DNA of 64,000 nt from the NCBI RefSeq assembly GCF_006265175.1, contig NZ_VDCQ01000008.1, positions 1-64,000 of the forward strand, written 5' to 3'. This stretch comes from Paenibacillus hemerocallicola. GTDB taxonomy: Bacteria; Bacillota; Bacilli; Paenibacillales; NBRC-103111. Positions 44,703-54,122 of this stretch are shown piece by piece. The position numbers and the translations under genes are program-made. How positions within the stretch are numbered: the first letter of the stretch is position 1; the number at the start of each line of letters is the position of its first letter. The notes beneath the pieces are model-generated. The model saw nothing but the letters and a program-made list of their open reading frames with translations. It was not told the origin of the DNA and did not search any database.

Positions 44703-45507
44703 ATGCCAGAACCCTATAATGAATTGAACCTTTGGGTTACGGACATTTCATTTGTCCTTTACAGGCACCCCGACCCCCCAATGGAAAGTCGATAACGCCA
44801 CATCCAAGCATCACACCATCGCTTTCTCGACGGGCGGCCAAGCCATGTATACGATCAGCGGCAAACCTTGCCAGGTGAACAAAGGGGATGTCCTGTTTTT
44901 TCCCAAGCATACGCCGCGTACGGGCTTCAGCTTGATTGACGATCCATGGTCATTTTATGTCGTTCAATTCGATGCGATATTTCCGGACACAGCCAGCGAG
45001 CAACAGTACCATCGTATCGGCAACGTCATCACCGGGTCGGTTTATTCGCATGCTTCCTCTTTGTTCCAGGACCTGCACCGGGAATGAACAGCCAGAAAAC
45101 CCGGCTATCTTCTGAAATGCCAAAGCCGTATTATCGATATCATTTGCCTACTGCTTCGGCATGCGGAACAAACGATCCGCCATCCCCGTCATTATCAGGC
45201 AGTCGACACTATTGTTAATCTGATTGCGGAAAACTACAGCAAAAACTACTCCGTCGATGAAATTTGCCAAATGATAGGCTACAGCACCTCGCACTTCCAA
45301 CTGATTTTCAAGAAAGTGACCGGCATAACGATCATCCAATATCAGAACGAAATTAAAATCAAAAAGGCGCGCGATTTGCTGCAATATGGAAACTGCAACG
45401 TTACGGAAGCGGCTCTGCAGGTCGGCTTTAACGACATGAACTATTTCAGCAGGCTGTATAAAAAAATGACCGGACATAACCCGTCCGAATATTTGAAACG
45501 GGGCTAA
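44703..45507 (+). pseudogene. AraC-family regulator inactivated by a frameshift and a UGA codon
   Basis: The original start is an ATG at 44703 with a strong AGGAGGTG site. It reads MPEPYNELNLWVTDISFVLY and then needs a shift in a run of six C at 44774-44779 to continue as PQWKVDNATSKHHTIAFSTG. The cupin part runs to a TGA at 45085-45087, in the place of a Trp (HRE-stop-TARKPGYLLK). In the same frame it goes on to MIGYSTSHFQLIFKKVTGIT and ends with MTGHNPSEYLKRG at 45507. So one homopolymer insertion and one G-to-A change disable an otherwise intact gene. The decay is recent. A sequencing error could explain the C run, but not both lesions. Confidence 0.88.
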
Positions 45508-45595
45508 TGGCTCGGACGGCTTTTCGGACACGGCAGCCTTTAAAAATCCGCTAATCGGGCATACTTTGAATAAAAGATACGCCCGGAGGATGCCA

Positions 45596-46546
45596 ATGGA
45601 TTTGAAGCCGATCATACCGTTCGAACCGGTCCGCACGGATAAGGTTCCCGCCGGGCCGAACTGGGTGTCGCAGATCAAATGGGACGGCGTGCGGATGCTG
45701 ACCTACTTCGATGGAACGGATACCCGCCTGTGGAATCGGAGACGGAATGACCGTACGCAGCAGTATCCCGAATTTCTCGATGTCCGCGCATATTGCCGCG
45801 CTCGATCGGTAATTCTCGACGGGGAGATGATCGCGCTTGACGGCCGCAAGCCGTCCTTCCACGAAATTATGAAAAGGGATCGTCTCCGTACCGAATCCAA
45901 GATCGCACAAGCTGTTGCCCGCGTTCCCGTCACCTACATGATCTTCGACATCGTCTATTGCGACGGCGAATGGGTAAACGGCAAACCGCTGGCGGAGCGG
46001 CAATCGATTCTGGAGCGAATGATCGTCCCCGGAGACCGCGTGCAAATAGTCCCGAACGTCGCCGACGGCAACGCGCTGCTCGGCGTCATGCGGAGCCATA
46101 GCATGGAAGGCATCGTTTGCAAAGATTTGACGAGCGCCTATGCGATGGACGGCAAGGACGGGCGGTGGCAGAAGCTGAAGCTGTTTCACGACCTATATGC
46201 GGTTGTGGGAGGAGTCACCTTCCGCGATAAAATCGTCAATGCGCTGCTGCTCGGCTTATACGACGATGACGGCACTTTCTTGTATATCGGCCATGCCGGG
46301 ACCGGTAAAGTCACCCAAGCGGAATGGGAGCGGCTTACCCGGTTAGCCGGACAAATGCGCGTGAAGGATCGGCCGTTTCGCAATGAATTCGAGCGGAGCA
46401 AAGACGCCGTCTGGATCCGGCCGGAGCTCGTCGTGAAGGTGCAGTTTCTGGAATGGACGCCGGACGGGGTGCTGCGCCACCCGAGCATCCAATCGTTTGC
46501 CGAGGTGGATAACCCTATTTCGGTATGTACGTTCAGGCAAAGCTGA
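45596..46546 (+). CDS. ATP-dependent DNA ligase (LigD ligase domain as separate protein)
   Basis: A 316-residue ligase with the adenylation motif KWDGVR (Lys28), ILDGEMIALD, TYMIFDIVY, MEGIVCKDL (about residue 180) and WQKLKL. A C-terminal OB-fold part follows. The start at 45596 has GGAGG 7 bases upstream. Separate ligase and polymerase proteins occur in Paenibacillus-like organisms, whereas B. subtilis has one LigD. It overlaps nothing but lies 35 bases before the polymerase gene. Confidence 0.93.
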   Translation: MDLKPIIPFEPVRTDKVPAGPNWVSQIKWDGVRMLTYFDGTDTRLWNRRRNDRTQQYPEFLDVRAYCRARSVILDGEMIALDGRKPSFHEIMKRDRLRTESKIAQAVARVPVTYMIFDIVYCDGEWVNGKPLAERQSILERMIVPGDRVQIVPNVADGNALLGVMRSHSMEGIVCKDLTSAYAMDGKDGRWQKLKLFHDLYAVVGGVTFRDKIVNALLLGLYDDDGTFLYIGHAGTGKVTQAEWERLTRLAGQMRVKDRPFRNEFERSKDAVWIRPELVVKVQFLEWTPDGVLRHPSIQSFAEVDNPISVCTFRQS

Positions 46547-46581
46547 CTATAGTCGAGGGCGACAGGAGAGGAGTAGAGGAA

Positions 46582-47472
46582 ATGGCGACAGCGGTAAAGG
46601 GTTCCGTGACTGTAGAGGGCCATGAAATCACGATAACGAATCCGGAGAAGCTGCTATGGCCCGAACGGGGCATAACGAAGCTGATCTATTTGGAGAAGCT
46701 GCTGGCACTTGCTCCGTATTTGCTGAAATATTGCCGCGACCGGCACTTGACGACGATCCGGTTTCCGAACGGCATCCACGGCAAATCGTTTTATCAGAAA
46801 AACAATCCGGAACCTTTGCCCGCATTCGTACGTCTGGCTCCGCTGGACGGTATCGATTACGTGCATCTCGATTCCATTCCGACGCTGCTGTGGCTCGGCA
46901 ATTTGGCTTGCCTTGAATTCCACCCTTCGTTCCATCGCATCGGCTCCACGCTTCCCGCCGAATGGCTGATCGATATCGATCCGTCGCTCGACCATGAGCC
47001 GCGCATTATGAAGGCGGTGCATCTGATCGGCGAAGCTCTCGACAAAATGAATATTCGCGCCGTACCGAAAACGTCGGGAGCGACCGGCGTACAGCTGTAC
47101 GTCCCTCTCGCCAAGCCGTATACGTTCGAGCAGCTTCGCGGTATCGGCCATTTCCTCGGCAAATATTTGACGCAAACCTACCCGAAGCTGTTCACGATCG
47201 AGCGGCTGAAGAAGAACCGCGGCGATTTGATCTACGTGGACTATTTGCAGCACTGGTACGGCAAAACGCTGTCGAGTCCCTATACGCCCAGAGCCCGCGA
47301 AGCCGCTTCGGTCTCCGCTCCGCTCGAATGGAGCGAGGTCGAGGCGAACGTCGATCCGCGCGATTTTCATCTGCTCAACATGGAGGAAAGACTTCGCGCA
47401 AAGGGCGACCTGATCGAGAAATCGCCGCCCCAATCCCTGGATCATGTGCTGTCGATTATCGGGGGGACCTGA
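46582..47472 (+). CDS. LigD polymerase domain protein (NHEJ primase-polymerase)
   Basis: A 296-residue PolDom protein of the AEP primase fold: ITNPEKLLWPERGITKLIYLEK, FPNGIHGKSFYQKN, WLIDIDPS with the catalytic Asp pair (about residue 137), and SGATGVQLYVPL (about residue 168) are all family features, and RGDLIYVDYLQH near residue 213 brings the third acid. It fills in and extends ends held by Ku. The ATG at 46582 has GAGGAG upstream. Together with the ligase gene before it and ku it completes the NHEJ set. Confidence 0.93.
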   Translation: MATAVKGSVTVEGHEITITNPEKLLWPERGITKLIYLEKLLALAPYLLKYCRDRHLTTIRFPNGIHGKSFYQKNNPEPLPAFVRLAPLDGIDYVHLDSIPTLLWLGNLACLEFHPSFHRIGSTLPAEWLIDIDPSLDHEPRIMKAVHLIGEALDKMNIRAVPKTSGATGVQLYVPLAKPYTFEQLRGIGHFLGKYLTQTYPKLFTIERLKKNRGDLIYVDYLQHWYGKTLSSPYTPRAREAASVSAPLEWSEVEANVDPRDFHLLNMEERLRAKGDLIEKSPPQSLDHVLSIIGGT

Positions 47473-47538
47473 TCTGATTATCTGATGTTAACGATTAACG
47501 ATGCGAACGATTTATGCCGTGAACGTTGTAGAACGCAA

Positions 47539-47597
47539 AGAAGGCCGTACCCGGGCTCGGCTATGTTCGTTTGCCGCAAGGTACCGCCTTTTTTTAT
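47539..47597. terminator. Terminator between the LigD polymerase gene and the globin sensor gene
   Basis: AAGGCCGTACC pairs imperfectly with GGTACCGCCTT across a longer loop, and T7 follows on the plus strand. It lies between convergent genes and may work both ways. Confidence 0.55.
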
Positions 47598-47610
47598 ATA
47601 AATTCGCTGT

Positions 47611-48621
47611 TCAATCCGCCGTCTTCTTCAAGCTTTCCAGCTCCGACGTTACCCGCTCGATCATGCTGACGAACGACGACAGCTCCTTGGAGCTGCTGGC
47701 CTGCGTTCTGGCATGGGAAGCCGTCTGCTCCGATTCCGTCCGGACGCGCTCCAGCTTCTTGCCGATTCCTTTCAGCTTGCTTTCGATTTGAACAAGCGCT
47801 TCCTTCGATCGCGTCGCCAGCTTGCGCACCTCGTTGGCTACCACCTCGAAGCCTCTTCCGTTCTCTCCCGCACGCGCCGCCTCGATCGCCGCGTTCAAGC
47901 CGAGCAGATGAGTCTGGTCGGATATTTCCTGCATCAGCTCGCCCATGTCGTGAATTTGGCCGATCTCGCCGGTCAACTGCTTCACGAGCTCATTCGCATT
48001 TTCCTGGGATTGCGCCGTACGGTCGGCCGTTTCGGCGACGGCCATACTGCTCTCACCGAGCTCTACCATCATGGCCGCAAGCTCCTGCACCGCTACCGCA
48101 ATCCCCTGAAGAATGTCCTGCTGCTGCTCGACCAACTGCTCCACCTTTTTCTTCTCGTCCCGTTCGTAAGCCTCCAGCACGAGCTGGGAATCCAGGTTGA
48201 ACATTTTGGAAACGGCGAACACGACCTTCTGCCATTCCTCGGGCAGCGCTTGCTGGAAATGGGCCGTCGCCAAATTCAAATAAAGCATGTATGTGCCCAA
48301 ATACCAATCCGTCGTCAGCCCGATTTTGGAATGAACTTCACCGACGATAATCCGTCTGCGAATATATTCGTCGTCAAGCACGCCCGAAGCGATGGATAGA
48401 AAATACCAGCGCTGGGTTTCCTTCAACCGGTCCAGCGTGCTGTGGGTCCGGATAATGTCAAGCAGCTCGGGCTGCTCCGAAATCCGTTCGTATAGTTCGT
48501 CGACAAGCCGGTCTACCACCTGCTCGAATAACGGCTTATGGGATTGCAAAATGTAAAGATCGGTTTCGGTTAACCCGATAAAATCGATTTGCTTCCTTCT
48601 ATCTCCAGACAATGTGATCAA
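47611..48621 (-). CDS. Globin-coupled methyl-accepting sensor (HemAT-like, soluble)
   Basis: A 336-residue soluble sensor. The N-terminal protoglobin domain (about residues 10-160) has the proximal haem His in [11 protein letters not shown] (His97). The C-terminal signalling domain (about residues 165-336) has [21 protein letters not shown], close to the MCP hairpin tip, but it is shorter than in a true chemoreceptor. It probably senses oxygen. The start is a TTG with GGGGGGA upstream. No chemotaxis gene is adjacent. Confidence 0.87.
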   Translation of the reverse strand: MITLSGDRRKQIDFIGLTETDLYILQSHKPLFEQVVDRLVDELYERISEQPELLDIIRTHSTLDRLKETQRWYFLSIASGVLDDEYIRRRIIVGEVHSKIGLTTDWYLGTYMLYLNLATAHFQQALPEEWQKVVFAVSKMFNLDSQLVLEAYERDEKKKVEQLVEQQQDILQGIAVAVQELAAMMVELGESSMAVAETADRTAQSQENANELVKQLTGEIGQIHDMGELMQEISDQTHLLGLNAAIEAARAGENGRGFEVVANEVRKLATRSKEALVQIESKLKGIGKKLERVRTESEQTASHARTQASSSKELSSFVSMIERVTSELESLKKTAD

Positions 48622-48736
48622 CGAAATCCCCCCTGATGATGTAAGCCAGCCTCAGCCGTCATAATTCGACACGGGGGCATACTTATCCTTCCAGTTCGGG
48701 ACGGCACATCCGACATTTTTGCTCCGCCTGTACCGT

Positions 48737-50167
48737 TCAGAACAACGGGGCCAGCATTCGCGCGGCCGCCTCTTTGGCCCGTTGGTATTTCGAACGCTTC
48801 TCGAACTCGTCCGGGTTGATTTCCTTGCTGTTTTTCATATCCGCCATAAAGTCCTGCTCAACCCGCAAAATGGTGCTCCGGTCGTACAAAACCGCCATAA
48901 TCTCGAAATTGTTGAAAAAGCTGCGCATATCCATATTCGCCGTACCGACCGTCGCCAAAATACGGTCGATAATCAGCGTCTTCGCATGCACGAAGCCTTT
49001 CTGATATTGATAAAAACGGACGCCGGCTTGCATAAGCTCCTGCACGTATGACAGCGAAGCCCAGTGCACGATTCTCGCGTCGGGGACTCCCGGCAAAATA
49101 ATGCGCACATCGACGCCGCTTACGGCGGCGGTCTTGAGCGCCATGCCGATGCTGGGATCGGGAATAAAATAAGGCGTCGTTATGTAAATACGCCTGCGGG
49201 CGACCGCCATCGCTCCGAAAAACACTTCCAGTACCGTATCCCACGGCGCATCCGGACCGCTTGCGATCAGTTGAACCGTCTCTTCGCCGCTGCAATCGTG
49301 CTCGGGAAAATATTTCGGGTCTATGAGCTGCTTCCCGCTCGCGAATGCCCAATCGGCGGCAAACGTATGCTGTAAATAGTAGACGCTGTCTCCCTCGAGC
49401 CGCATATGCGAATCGCGCCAGTACCCCAGCACCGGGTCGGCTCCCAAATATTCGTCCCCGATATTGATGCCCCCCAGGAAACCGATTTTGCCGTCGACGA
49501 CGACGATTTTCCGGTGGTTCCGGTAGTTGATCCGTTTATCGAAAAAGGCGATCAGCGGAGGCAGAAAGCTGTGCACCTCCACGCCGGCCCGCTTCAGCTC
49601 CTCCACGTACCGGCCGCTCAGCTGATAGCTGCCCACGCCGTCGAACATCAGTCGGATTGACACGCCCTCGGCCGCCTTGCGGATCATCATCTTCTTGAAT
49701 CGTTCGCCGATGGAGTCGTTTCGCACGATATACGATTCGATATGAATGAACGATCGGGCGTTCTCCATCGCCCGTAACATGGCGGTATATGTATCGTCCG
49801 CATTGTTGTACACCTCTACCTTGTTGCAGGCCATCATAGGCGAACCCGGGATGTTGCTCAGCAAGCCGAGCAGCCGATGCTCTCGGAAAATGTCGCAGCG
49901 GCGGATCGCGTCGCCGGGGTCGGCCTTTCTCGCCTTCATCCGAAGCGCGCGGCCGATTTCTTCGACGACTCTCCGGTCCTTGCGCCGCATTTTTTTCCGC
50001 TGCGTATATTCCTTGGCCAGAAAGTAATACATAACGAAGCCTATAATCGGGAAAATGAACAGAATGGACAGCCAAGCTACCGCTTTGGCCGGATTGCGGA
50101 ATTCCGACACCAGTATCGTGGCGATTTGAAAAAGGATCAGTCCGAGCGCAATGCTTAACCACATCAT
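48737..50167 (-). CDS. cls: Cardiolipin synthase
   Basis: A 476-residue PLD-type cardiolipin synthase. Two N-terminal membrane helices (about residues 3-50) are followed by two HKD motifs: HRK...D in NYRNHRKIVVVDGKIGF (His218) and HAKTLIIDRILATVGTANMD (His394). It joins two phosphatidylglycerol molecules to make cardiolipin. AGGAGGTG lies just upstream of the ATG. It is divergent from nothing and co-directional with the CPBP protease gene upstream. Confidence 0.95.
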   Translation of the reverse strand: MMWLSIALGLILFQIATILVSEFRNPAKAVAWLSILFIFPIIGFVMYYFLAKEYTQRKKMRRKDRRVVEEIGRALRMKARKADPGDAIRRCDIFREHRLLGLLSNIPGSPMMACNKVEVYNNADDTYTAMLRAMENARSFIHIESYIVRNDSIGERFKKMMIRKAAEGVSIRLMFDGVGSYQLSGRYVEELKRAGVEVHSFLPPLIAFFDKRINYRNHRKIVVVDGKIGFLGGINIGDEYLGADPVLGYWRDSHMRLEGDSVYYLQHTFAADWAFASGKQLIDPKYFPEHDCSGEETVQLIASGPDAPWDTVLEVFFGAMAVARRRIYITTPYFIPDPSIGMALKTAAVSGVDVRIILPGVPDARIVHWASLSYVQELMQAGVRFYQYQKGFVHAKTLIIDRILATVGTANMDMRSFFNNFEIMAVLYDRSTILRVEQDFMADMKNSKEINPDEFEKRSKYQRAKEAAARMLAPLF

Positions 50168-50260
50168 GGGGGTTCACCTCCTCGGACATACGTACGGATG
50201 CATTGCCGGATGCGCACTTTCTAGCATGTACCGGCTTGCACGCCGTTATTCGTCCTCCCT

Positions 50261-51142
50261 TCAGAGACGTTCGGCCCTTGACCGGCTGCCCTTGGTCCAC
50301 AGCAGCCACACGCCGACGCCCATAACGACGGTCGCGATCAGACTGCCTTCGGCTCCGAACGAGCCCCCCGACCATGCCGCCGGCCCGCTCGCCTCGATCT
50401 CCAGCAGAGAAGCTACCGAAGTGCCGGACACCTCGTAGCCGAATACGTTGCCTTGCACATAATTCCACGTCCAGTGCAGTCCGATCGGCAGCCACAGCCC
50501 CCCGGATACTTCCCGGCACACTCCGAGCAGCAAGCCTGCGGCGAAAATATTAAGCAGCGGGAGAGGATGCTCCAGAGCCCCCGGATTGAACGCATGCAGC
50601 AAAGCAAAGAAAAGGGAGGAGCATAAGACGGCGGCCGCCGGTCCGAACCGGTAACGGACGAGTCCCTGAACGTAGCCTCGGCTGAACAACTCTTCATTAA
50701 GCGACACCAGGGCGAAGAACAGCAAATATACGGCCAAATCCGACCAGACCGCCGGATCGGTCCGGATGCCGCTTATGTGAACGGCCCCGATGGCCAGCAT
50801 CACTAAAAAAATCGCCGTCATCATCGCGATGCCTATGCCCGCCCCTTTGAACAAATCACGGATCGCCCCGCTCTGTTTCCAGCCGACCGCCCATCCCGCT
50901 TTCCGCTCGAACCATGCGTACATGATCGGTACCGCCGCCATAAACCCGACAGCCTGCGCGATCATCGAGCCATAGACAAACGCGGGATCGCCAAGCAATC
51001 GTTGAAGCGTCCATTCCCCCGACCCCATCATGCCGAGAATCGTGACGACCGGAATCATCGCCACCAGCGTCAGTACGAAAGCTACGAGGAACGCGAGGAC
51101 GATTTTCGCCCCCGCGATTACAATATGCTGCGTCGTCTTCAC
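50261..51142 (-). CDS. CPBP-family intramembrane metalloprotease
   Basis: A 293-residue membrane protein of about eight helices with the CPBP/Abi motifs: SLNEELFSRGYVQGL (EExxxR, about residue 155), FALLHAFNPG and LHWTWNYVQG (about residue 225). These supply the Glu and His zinc ligands of the Rce1-like fold. Such proteins act in protein processing or immunity to peptides. The start is a GTG with GGAGGTGG upstream. Confidence 0.9.
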   Translation of the reverse strand: MKTTQHIVIAGAKIVLAFLVAFVLTLVAMIPVVTILGMMGSGEWTLQRLLGDPAFVYGSMIAQAVGFMAAVPIMYAWFERKAGWAVGWKQSGAIRDLFKGAGIGIAMMTAIFLVMLAIGAVHISGIRTDPAVWSDLAVYLLFFALVSLNEELFSRGYVQGLVRYRFGPAAAVLCSSLFFALLHAFNPGALEHPLPLLNIFAAGLLLGVCREVSGGLWLPIGLHWTWNYVQGNVFGYEVSGTSVASLLEIEASGPAAWSGGSFGAEGSLIATVVMGVGVWLLWTKGSRSRAERL

Positions 51143-51286
51143 CGCTGTCCACCTCCGATTTCAATCTTTTTCCATTGTACATGGGTCAGGGGGAAAAACA
51201 AATGTCCGGACTGCGCCTTCCATTTATGCACTTCCATCCGTTTATGTTAATATAGGGAAAAGAGCCGAGAAAGCAGGTGTTTCCCG

Positions 51287-51412
51287 ATGAAGGTTCCCGA
51301 CTATGAATACAAGGATACGCTGTCCTGGGAAGGGCGGTGGGAGCGAATAGACGGTGTTCCATACAACATGGCTCCGACTCCTTCGACCGAGCTGAGCAAG
51401 GTTTTCCATTAA
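51287..51412 (+). pseudogene. Uma2-like nuclease fragment
   Basis: A 41-codon open frame with AGCAGGTG upstream. The product MKVPDYEYKDTLSWEGRWER and IDGVPYNMAPTPSTELSKV matches the first ~40 residues of Uma2-family (PD-(D/E)XK-like) proteins, which are about 190 residues long. It ends abruptly in a TAA before any catalytic residue. The rest of the gene is missing, so this is the stub left after a deletion. Confidence 0.65.
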
Positions 51413-51440
51413 ACCATCACATAGCTTGGAGGGCGATAAC

Positions 51441-51638
51441 ATGGATCATTGGGAATACAAGACGTTCAAATACAGAACGGGCGGCTTCCTCGGCGGAAAA
51501 GTCGATCCGGATGAGTTCGAGTCCGAGCTGAATCGATACGGCAGCCAAGGGTGGGAGCTCGTCTCCTGCTTCGATACCGCGATCTCCCAAGGGCAGTCCA
51601 GGGACGTCATCGTCGTTTTCAAAAGAAAGCGATCGTAG
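51441..51638 (+). CDS. DUF4177 domain protein
   Basis: A 65-residue protein that matches the DUF4177 pattern: MDHWEYKTFKYRTGGFLGGK at the start, DEFESELNRYGSQGWELVSC (with the conserved GxxGWELV) and a final DVIVVFKRK. GGAGGG precedes the ATG. It lies just after the Uma2 stub. The function of the family is unknown. Confidence 0.85.
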   Translation: MDHWEYKTFKYRTGGFLGGKVDPDEFESELNRYGSQGWELVSCFDTAISQGQSRDVIVVFKRKRS

Positions 51639-51724
51639 CGACATTCGGGAAAAGTCAGGTCAACCGGACAAATAGATGGAAAACCTACATGTAAAGGCGG
51701 CAACGAGGGGCGGAAGCAACGTTT

Positions 51725-51860
51725 AACTGGAAATCCTGCAGTTATTCCCTCGCCATGGTGGCGAACGCGCCTATTCGGGAGAAATAACTGGACTTTTTCC
51801 AGCTATCGGGCGACAAATGCGCTGTTTTCCCGAAAATAACTGCATGTTTCCCATTTGCAG
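51725..51860. repeat. Intergenic hairpin repeats AACTG...CAGTT
   Basis: Three related units, at about 51725-51745, 51783-51806 and 51836-51860, contain AACTG arms that pair with nearby CAG(T/C)T or TGCAG arms. They fill the 327-base gap before the moxR-like gene. They resemble the intergenic palindromes elsewhere in the window in size and arrangement, but not in sequence. No gene is present in 51639-51965. Confidence 0.5.
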
Positions 51861-51965
51861 CCGGGAGGGAAGCCATTTGAGCGGGCGCGGCCGGCTCTTC
51901 ATTAACCTCCTGTTATAAAAAATTCCCGACTTTAAATCGCCACACTATGGGAGCGTGATAAATTC

Positions 51966-52928
51966 ATGCCATTATCCGGCATTCGCCTGCTGGCGCAAAA
52001 TGTTAAGAACAATATCAGCAAAGTCATCGTAGGCAAGGAAAGCGTCATCGATCATCTGCTCATCGCCTTGATCGCCTCCGGACACGTGCTGCTCGAAGAC
52101 GTCCCCGGTACGGGCAAAACGATGCTGGCCAAGGCGATGGCCAAATCGCTGCGCTGCTCGTGCAAGCGCATCCAGTTTACGCCCGACCTGCTTCCTTCCG
52201 ACTTGAGCGGCATTAACTATTACAACCAGAAGGAAGGCGAGTTTCAGTTTCGGCCCGGCCCCGTCTTCACGAATATATTGCTTGCGGACGAAATTAATCG
52301 CGCCACCCCGCGCACCCAATCGAGCTTGCTCGAATGCATGGAGGAACGGCAGGTGAGCATTGACGGAGAAACCCGCACGCTGAGCAGGCCGTTTATGGTC
52401 ATCGCGACGCAAAATCCGGTGGAAAACCAGGGGACGTTTCCTTTGCCGGAGGCGCAGCTCGACCGATTTCTATTGAAGGTTCGCATGGGCTACCCCTCTC
52501 GGGAGCATGGCGTGGACATTTTGAAGCGGTTCAAGCACGATAATCCGCTGGATACGTTGGAAAGCGTAGCCGACGCCGAAGAGCTGATTGCGGCTCAAAA
52601 GGCTTATTCGCAAGTAAACGTCCATGACGATCTCCTCGACTACGTCGTGCAACTCGTGGAACGGACTCGCAGCCATCCGGACGTCGCGCTGGGGGCAAGC
52701 CCTCGCGGCAGCCAATCGCTGCTGAAGGCCGTTCAGGTGCACGCCATTCTTCAAGGGCGCGACTATGTCCTCCCCGACGACATCAAGGCGATGGCGAAGC
52801 CGGTACTCGCCCATCGGCTGCTGCTCAAGCACGCCACCCGGCTCAAGGAGAATGCCGCCGAAGCGGTTGTGGACCAGCTCCTGCGCGAGATGCCCGTGCC
52901 GACGGAAACCGTCGCGAAGAACGGATAG
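51966..52928 (+). CDS. MoxR-family AAA+ ATPase
   Basis: A 320-residue MoxR ATPase: Walker A PGTGKTMLA (residues 47-55), QFTPDLLPSDLSG, Walker B LLADEINRATPRTQ, and sensor TQNPVENQGTFPLPEAQLDRF are all in place. It heads a three-gene operon with DUF58 and DUF4129 proteins. MoxR enzymes are thought to act as chaperones for metal or complex assembly, often with a VWA or DUF58 partner. Confidence 0.94.
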   Translation: MPLSGIRLLAQNVKNNISKVIVGKESVIDHLLIALIASGHVLLEDVPGTGKTMLAKAMAKSLRCSCKRIQFTPDLLPSDLSGINYYNQKEGEFQFRPGPVFTNILLADEINRATPRTQSSLLECMEERQVSIDGETRTLSRPFMVIATQNPVENQGTFPLPEAQLDRFLLKVRMGYPSREHGVDILKRFKHDNPLDTLESVADAEELIAAQKAYSQVNVHDDLLDYVVQLVERTRSHPDVALGASPRGSQSLLKAVQVHAILQGRDYVLPDDIKAMAKPVLAHRLLLKHATRLKENAAEAVVDQLLREMPVPTETVAKNG

Positions 52929-52935
52929 GCCGGGC

Positions 52936-54114
52936 ATGAGCGTACATTGGCTATTAATCGTGACGGCGGTCGTGCTGCTGCTGCAGGGCAAGGCCTATCA
53001 ATGGTTCGGATTGAGGGGAGTAAGCTACAGACGGCATTTTGACGTGCCCGCCTGCTTTCAGGGCGAGGAAGTGCAGCTGGTCGAGGTTATCGCCAATCGC
53101 AAAATGATGCCGCTGCCGTGGCTACGGCTCGAATCGCTCATGCAGTCCGGCCTGCGCTTTCACAGCCAGTCCAATCTGGACATCTCCAGCGGCGATCTAT
53201 TCCAAAACCACCGTAGCCTGTTCAGCCTCATGCCTTATACGCAAATTACGCGAAAGCATCGGGTGCAGTGCATGAAGCGGGGCTGCTACGACCTGCAGTC
53301 GGCCGCGATGACCTGCGGCGATCTGTTCGGGCTGTTCGTATCGTACCGGACGTTCCAATTCGACCGGCAAACGCGTCTGCTCGTCTATCCGGAACGAATT
53401 CCGCTCGGAGATATACCGCTGCCCTCGCATAGCTGGCAAGGCGATATATCGGTGCAACGCTGGATCGTCGACGATCCGTTCCGGATCGCGGGCGTCCGTC
53501 AATACCGGTACGGCGATACGATGAATATGATCAATTGGAGCGCCACCGCGCGCGCCGGCGCGCTTCAGGTGCATCGGCGCGATTTCACGGCGGACCACCG
53601 GATCATGATCGTCCTCAACTTCGAGATTACCGAAACGATGTGGGGCGCGGTGACGATTCCCGAGCGAATCGAGAAGGGTATCGCCTACGCGGCCGCGATC
53701 GCCGAATCGTGCTTGGCGCGCGGAATCGATACGGGCTTCAGCTGCAACGGCCCTGTCGTCGACCGGCCCAAGCAATCGGTGCGCATCGCGCCGTCCGGCG
53801 GAGACGCCCATTTGACCGACTTGTACGAAACGATGGCGATGCTGCGGATCGAGTGCACCGAACGGTTCTCCGAGTTTCTGGAATACGACTTCGTGGAGGG
53901 CACGTCCAATACCGATTTTATTTTCCTTACTTCTTTTGTGAGCGATAAAATGGAACGGCAGTTCGAGCGGCTTCGGCTGAACGGCAATGCCGTGCAAATC
54001 GTGCCGCTTACCGACGACCCGCTTCCCTCGTACGCCGACTCGGTACAACCGGCTGCTTCCAACGAGGAAAGCTTGAACCCCGGGCATGACGAGTCGGAAA
54101 CGAAAGGAGCGTGA
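52936..54114 (+). CDS. DUF58 domain protein
   Basis: A 392-residue protein with one N-terminal membrane helix (about residues 2-17) and the DUF58 core: YPERIPLGDIPLPSHSWQGD and DDPFRIAGVRQYRYGDTMNMINWSATARAG (about residues 170-205), followed by a VWA-like part with VLNFEIT and a late DFIFLTSFVSD. The ATG at 52936 lies 7 bases after the moxR stop. DUF58 proteins work with MoxR ATPases. Confidence 0.92.
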   Translation: MSVHWLLIVTAVVLLLQGKAYQWFGLRGVSYRRHFDVPACFQGEEVQLVEVIANRKMMPLPWLRLESLMQSGLRFHSQSNLDISSGDLFQNHRSLFSLMPYTQITRKHRVQCMKRGCYDLQSAAMTCGDLFGLFVSYRTFQFDRQTRLLVYPERIPLGDIPLPSHSWQGDISVQRWIVDDPFRIAGVRQYRYGDTMNMINWSATARAGALQVHRRDFTADHRIMIVLNFEITETMWGAVTIPERIEKGIAYAAAIAESCLARGIDTGFSCNGPVVDRPKQSVRIAPSGGDAHLTDLYETMAMLRIECTERFSEFLEYDFVEGTSNTDFIFLTSFVSDKMERQFERLRLNGNAVQIVPLTDDPLPSYADSVQPAASNEESLNPGHDESETKGA

Positions 54115-54122
54115 CGTCCGCC

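Noticed and set aside
44703-44800. Programmed frameshift in the AraC gene
   Set aside because: There is no slippery heptamer with a stimulatory structure that I can see, and the second lesion (TGA) is independent, so ordinary decay explains it better.
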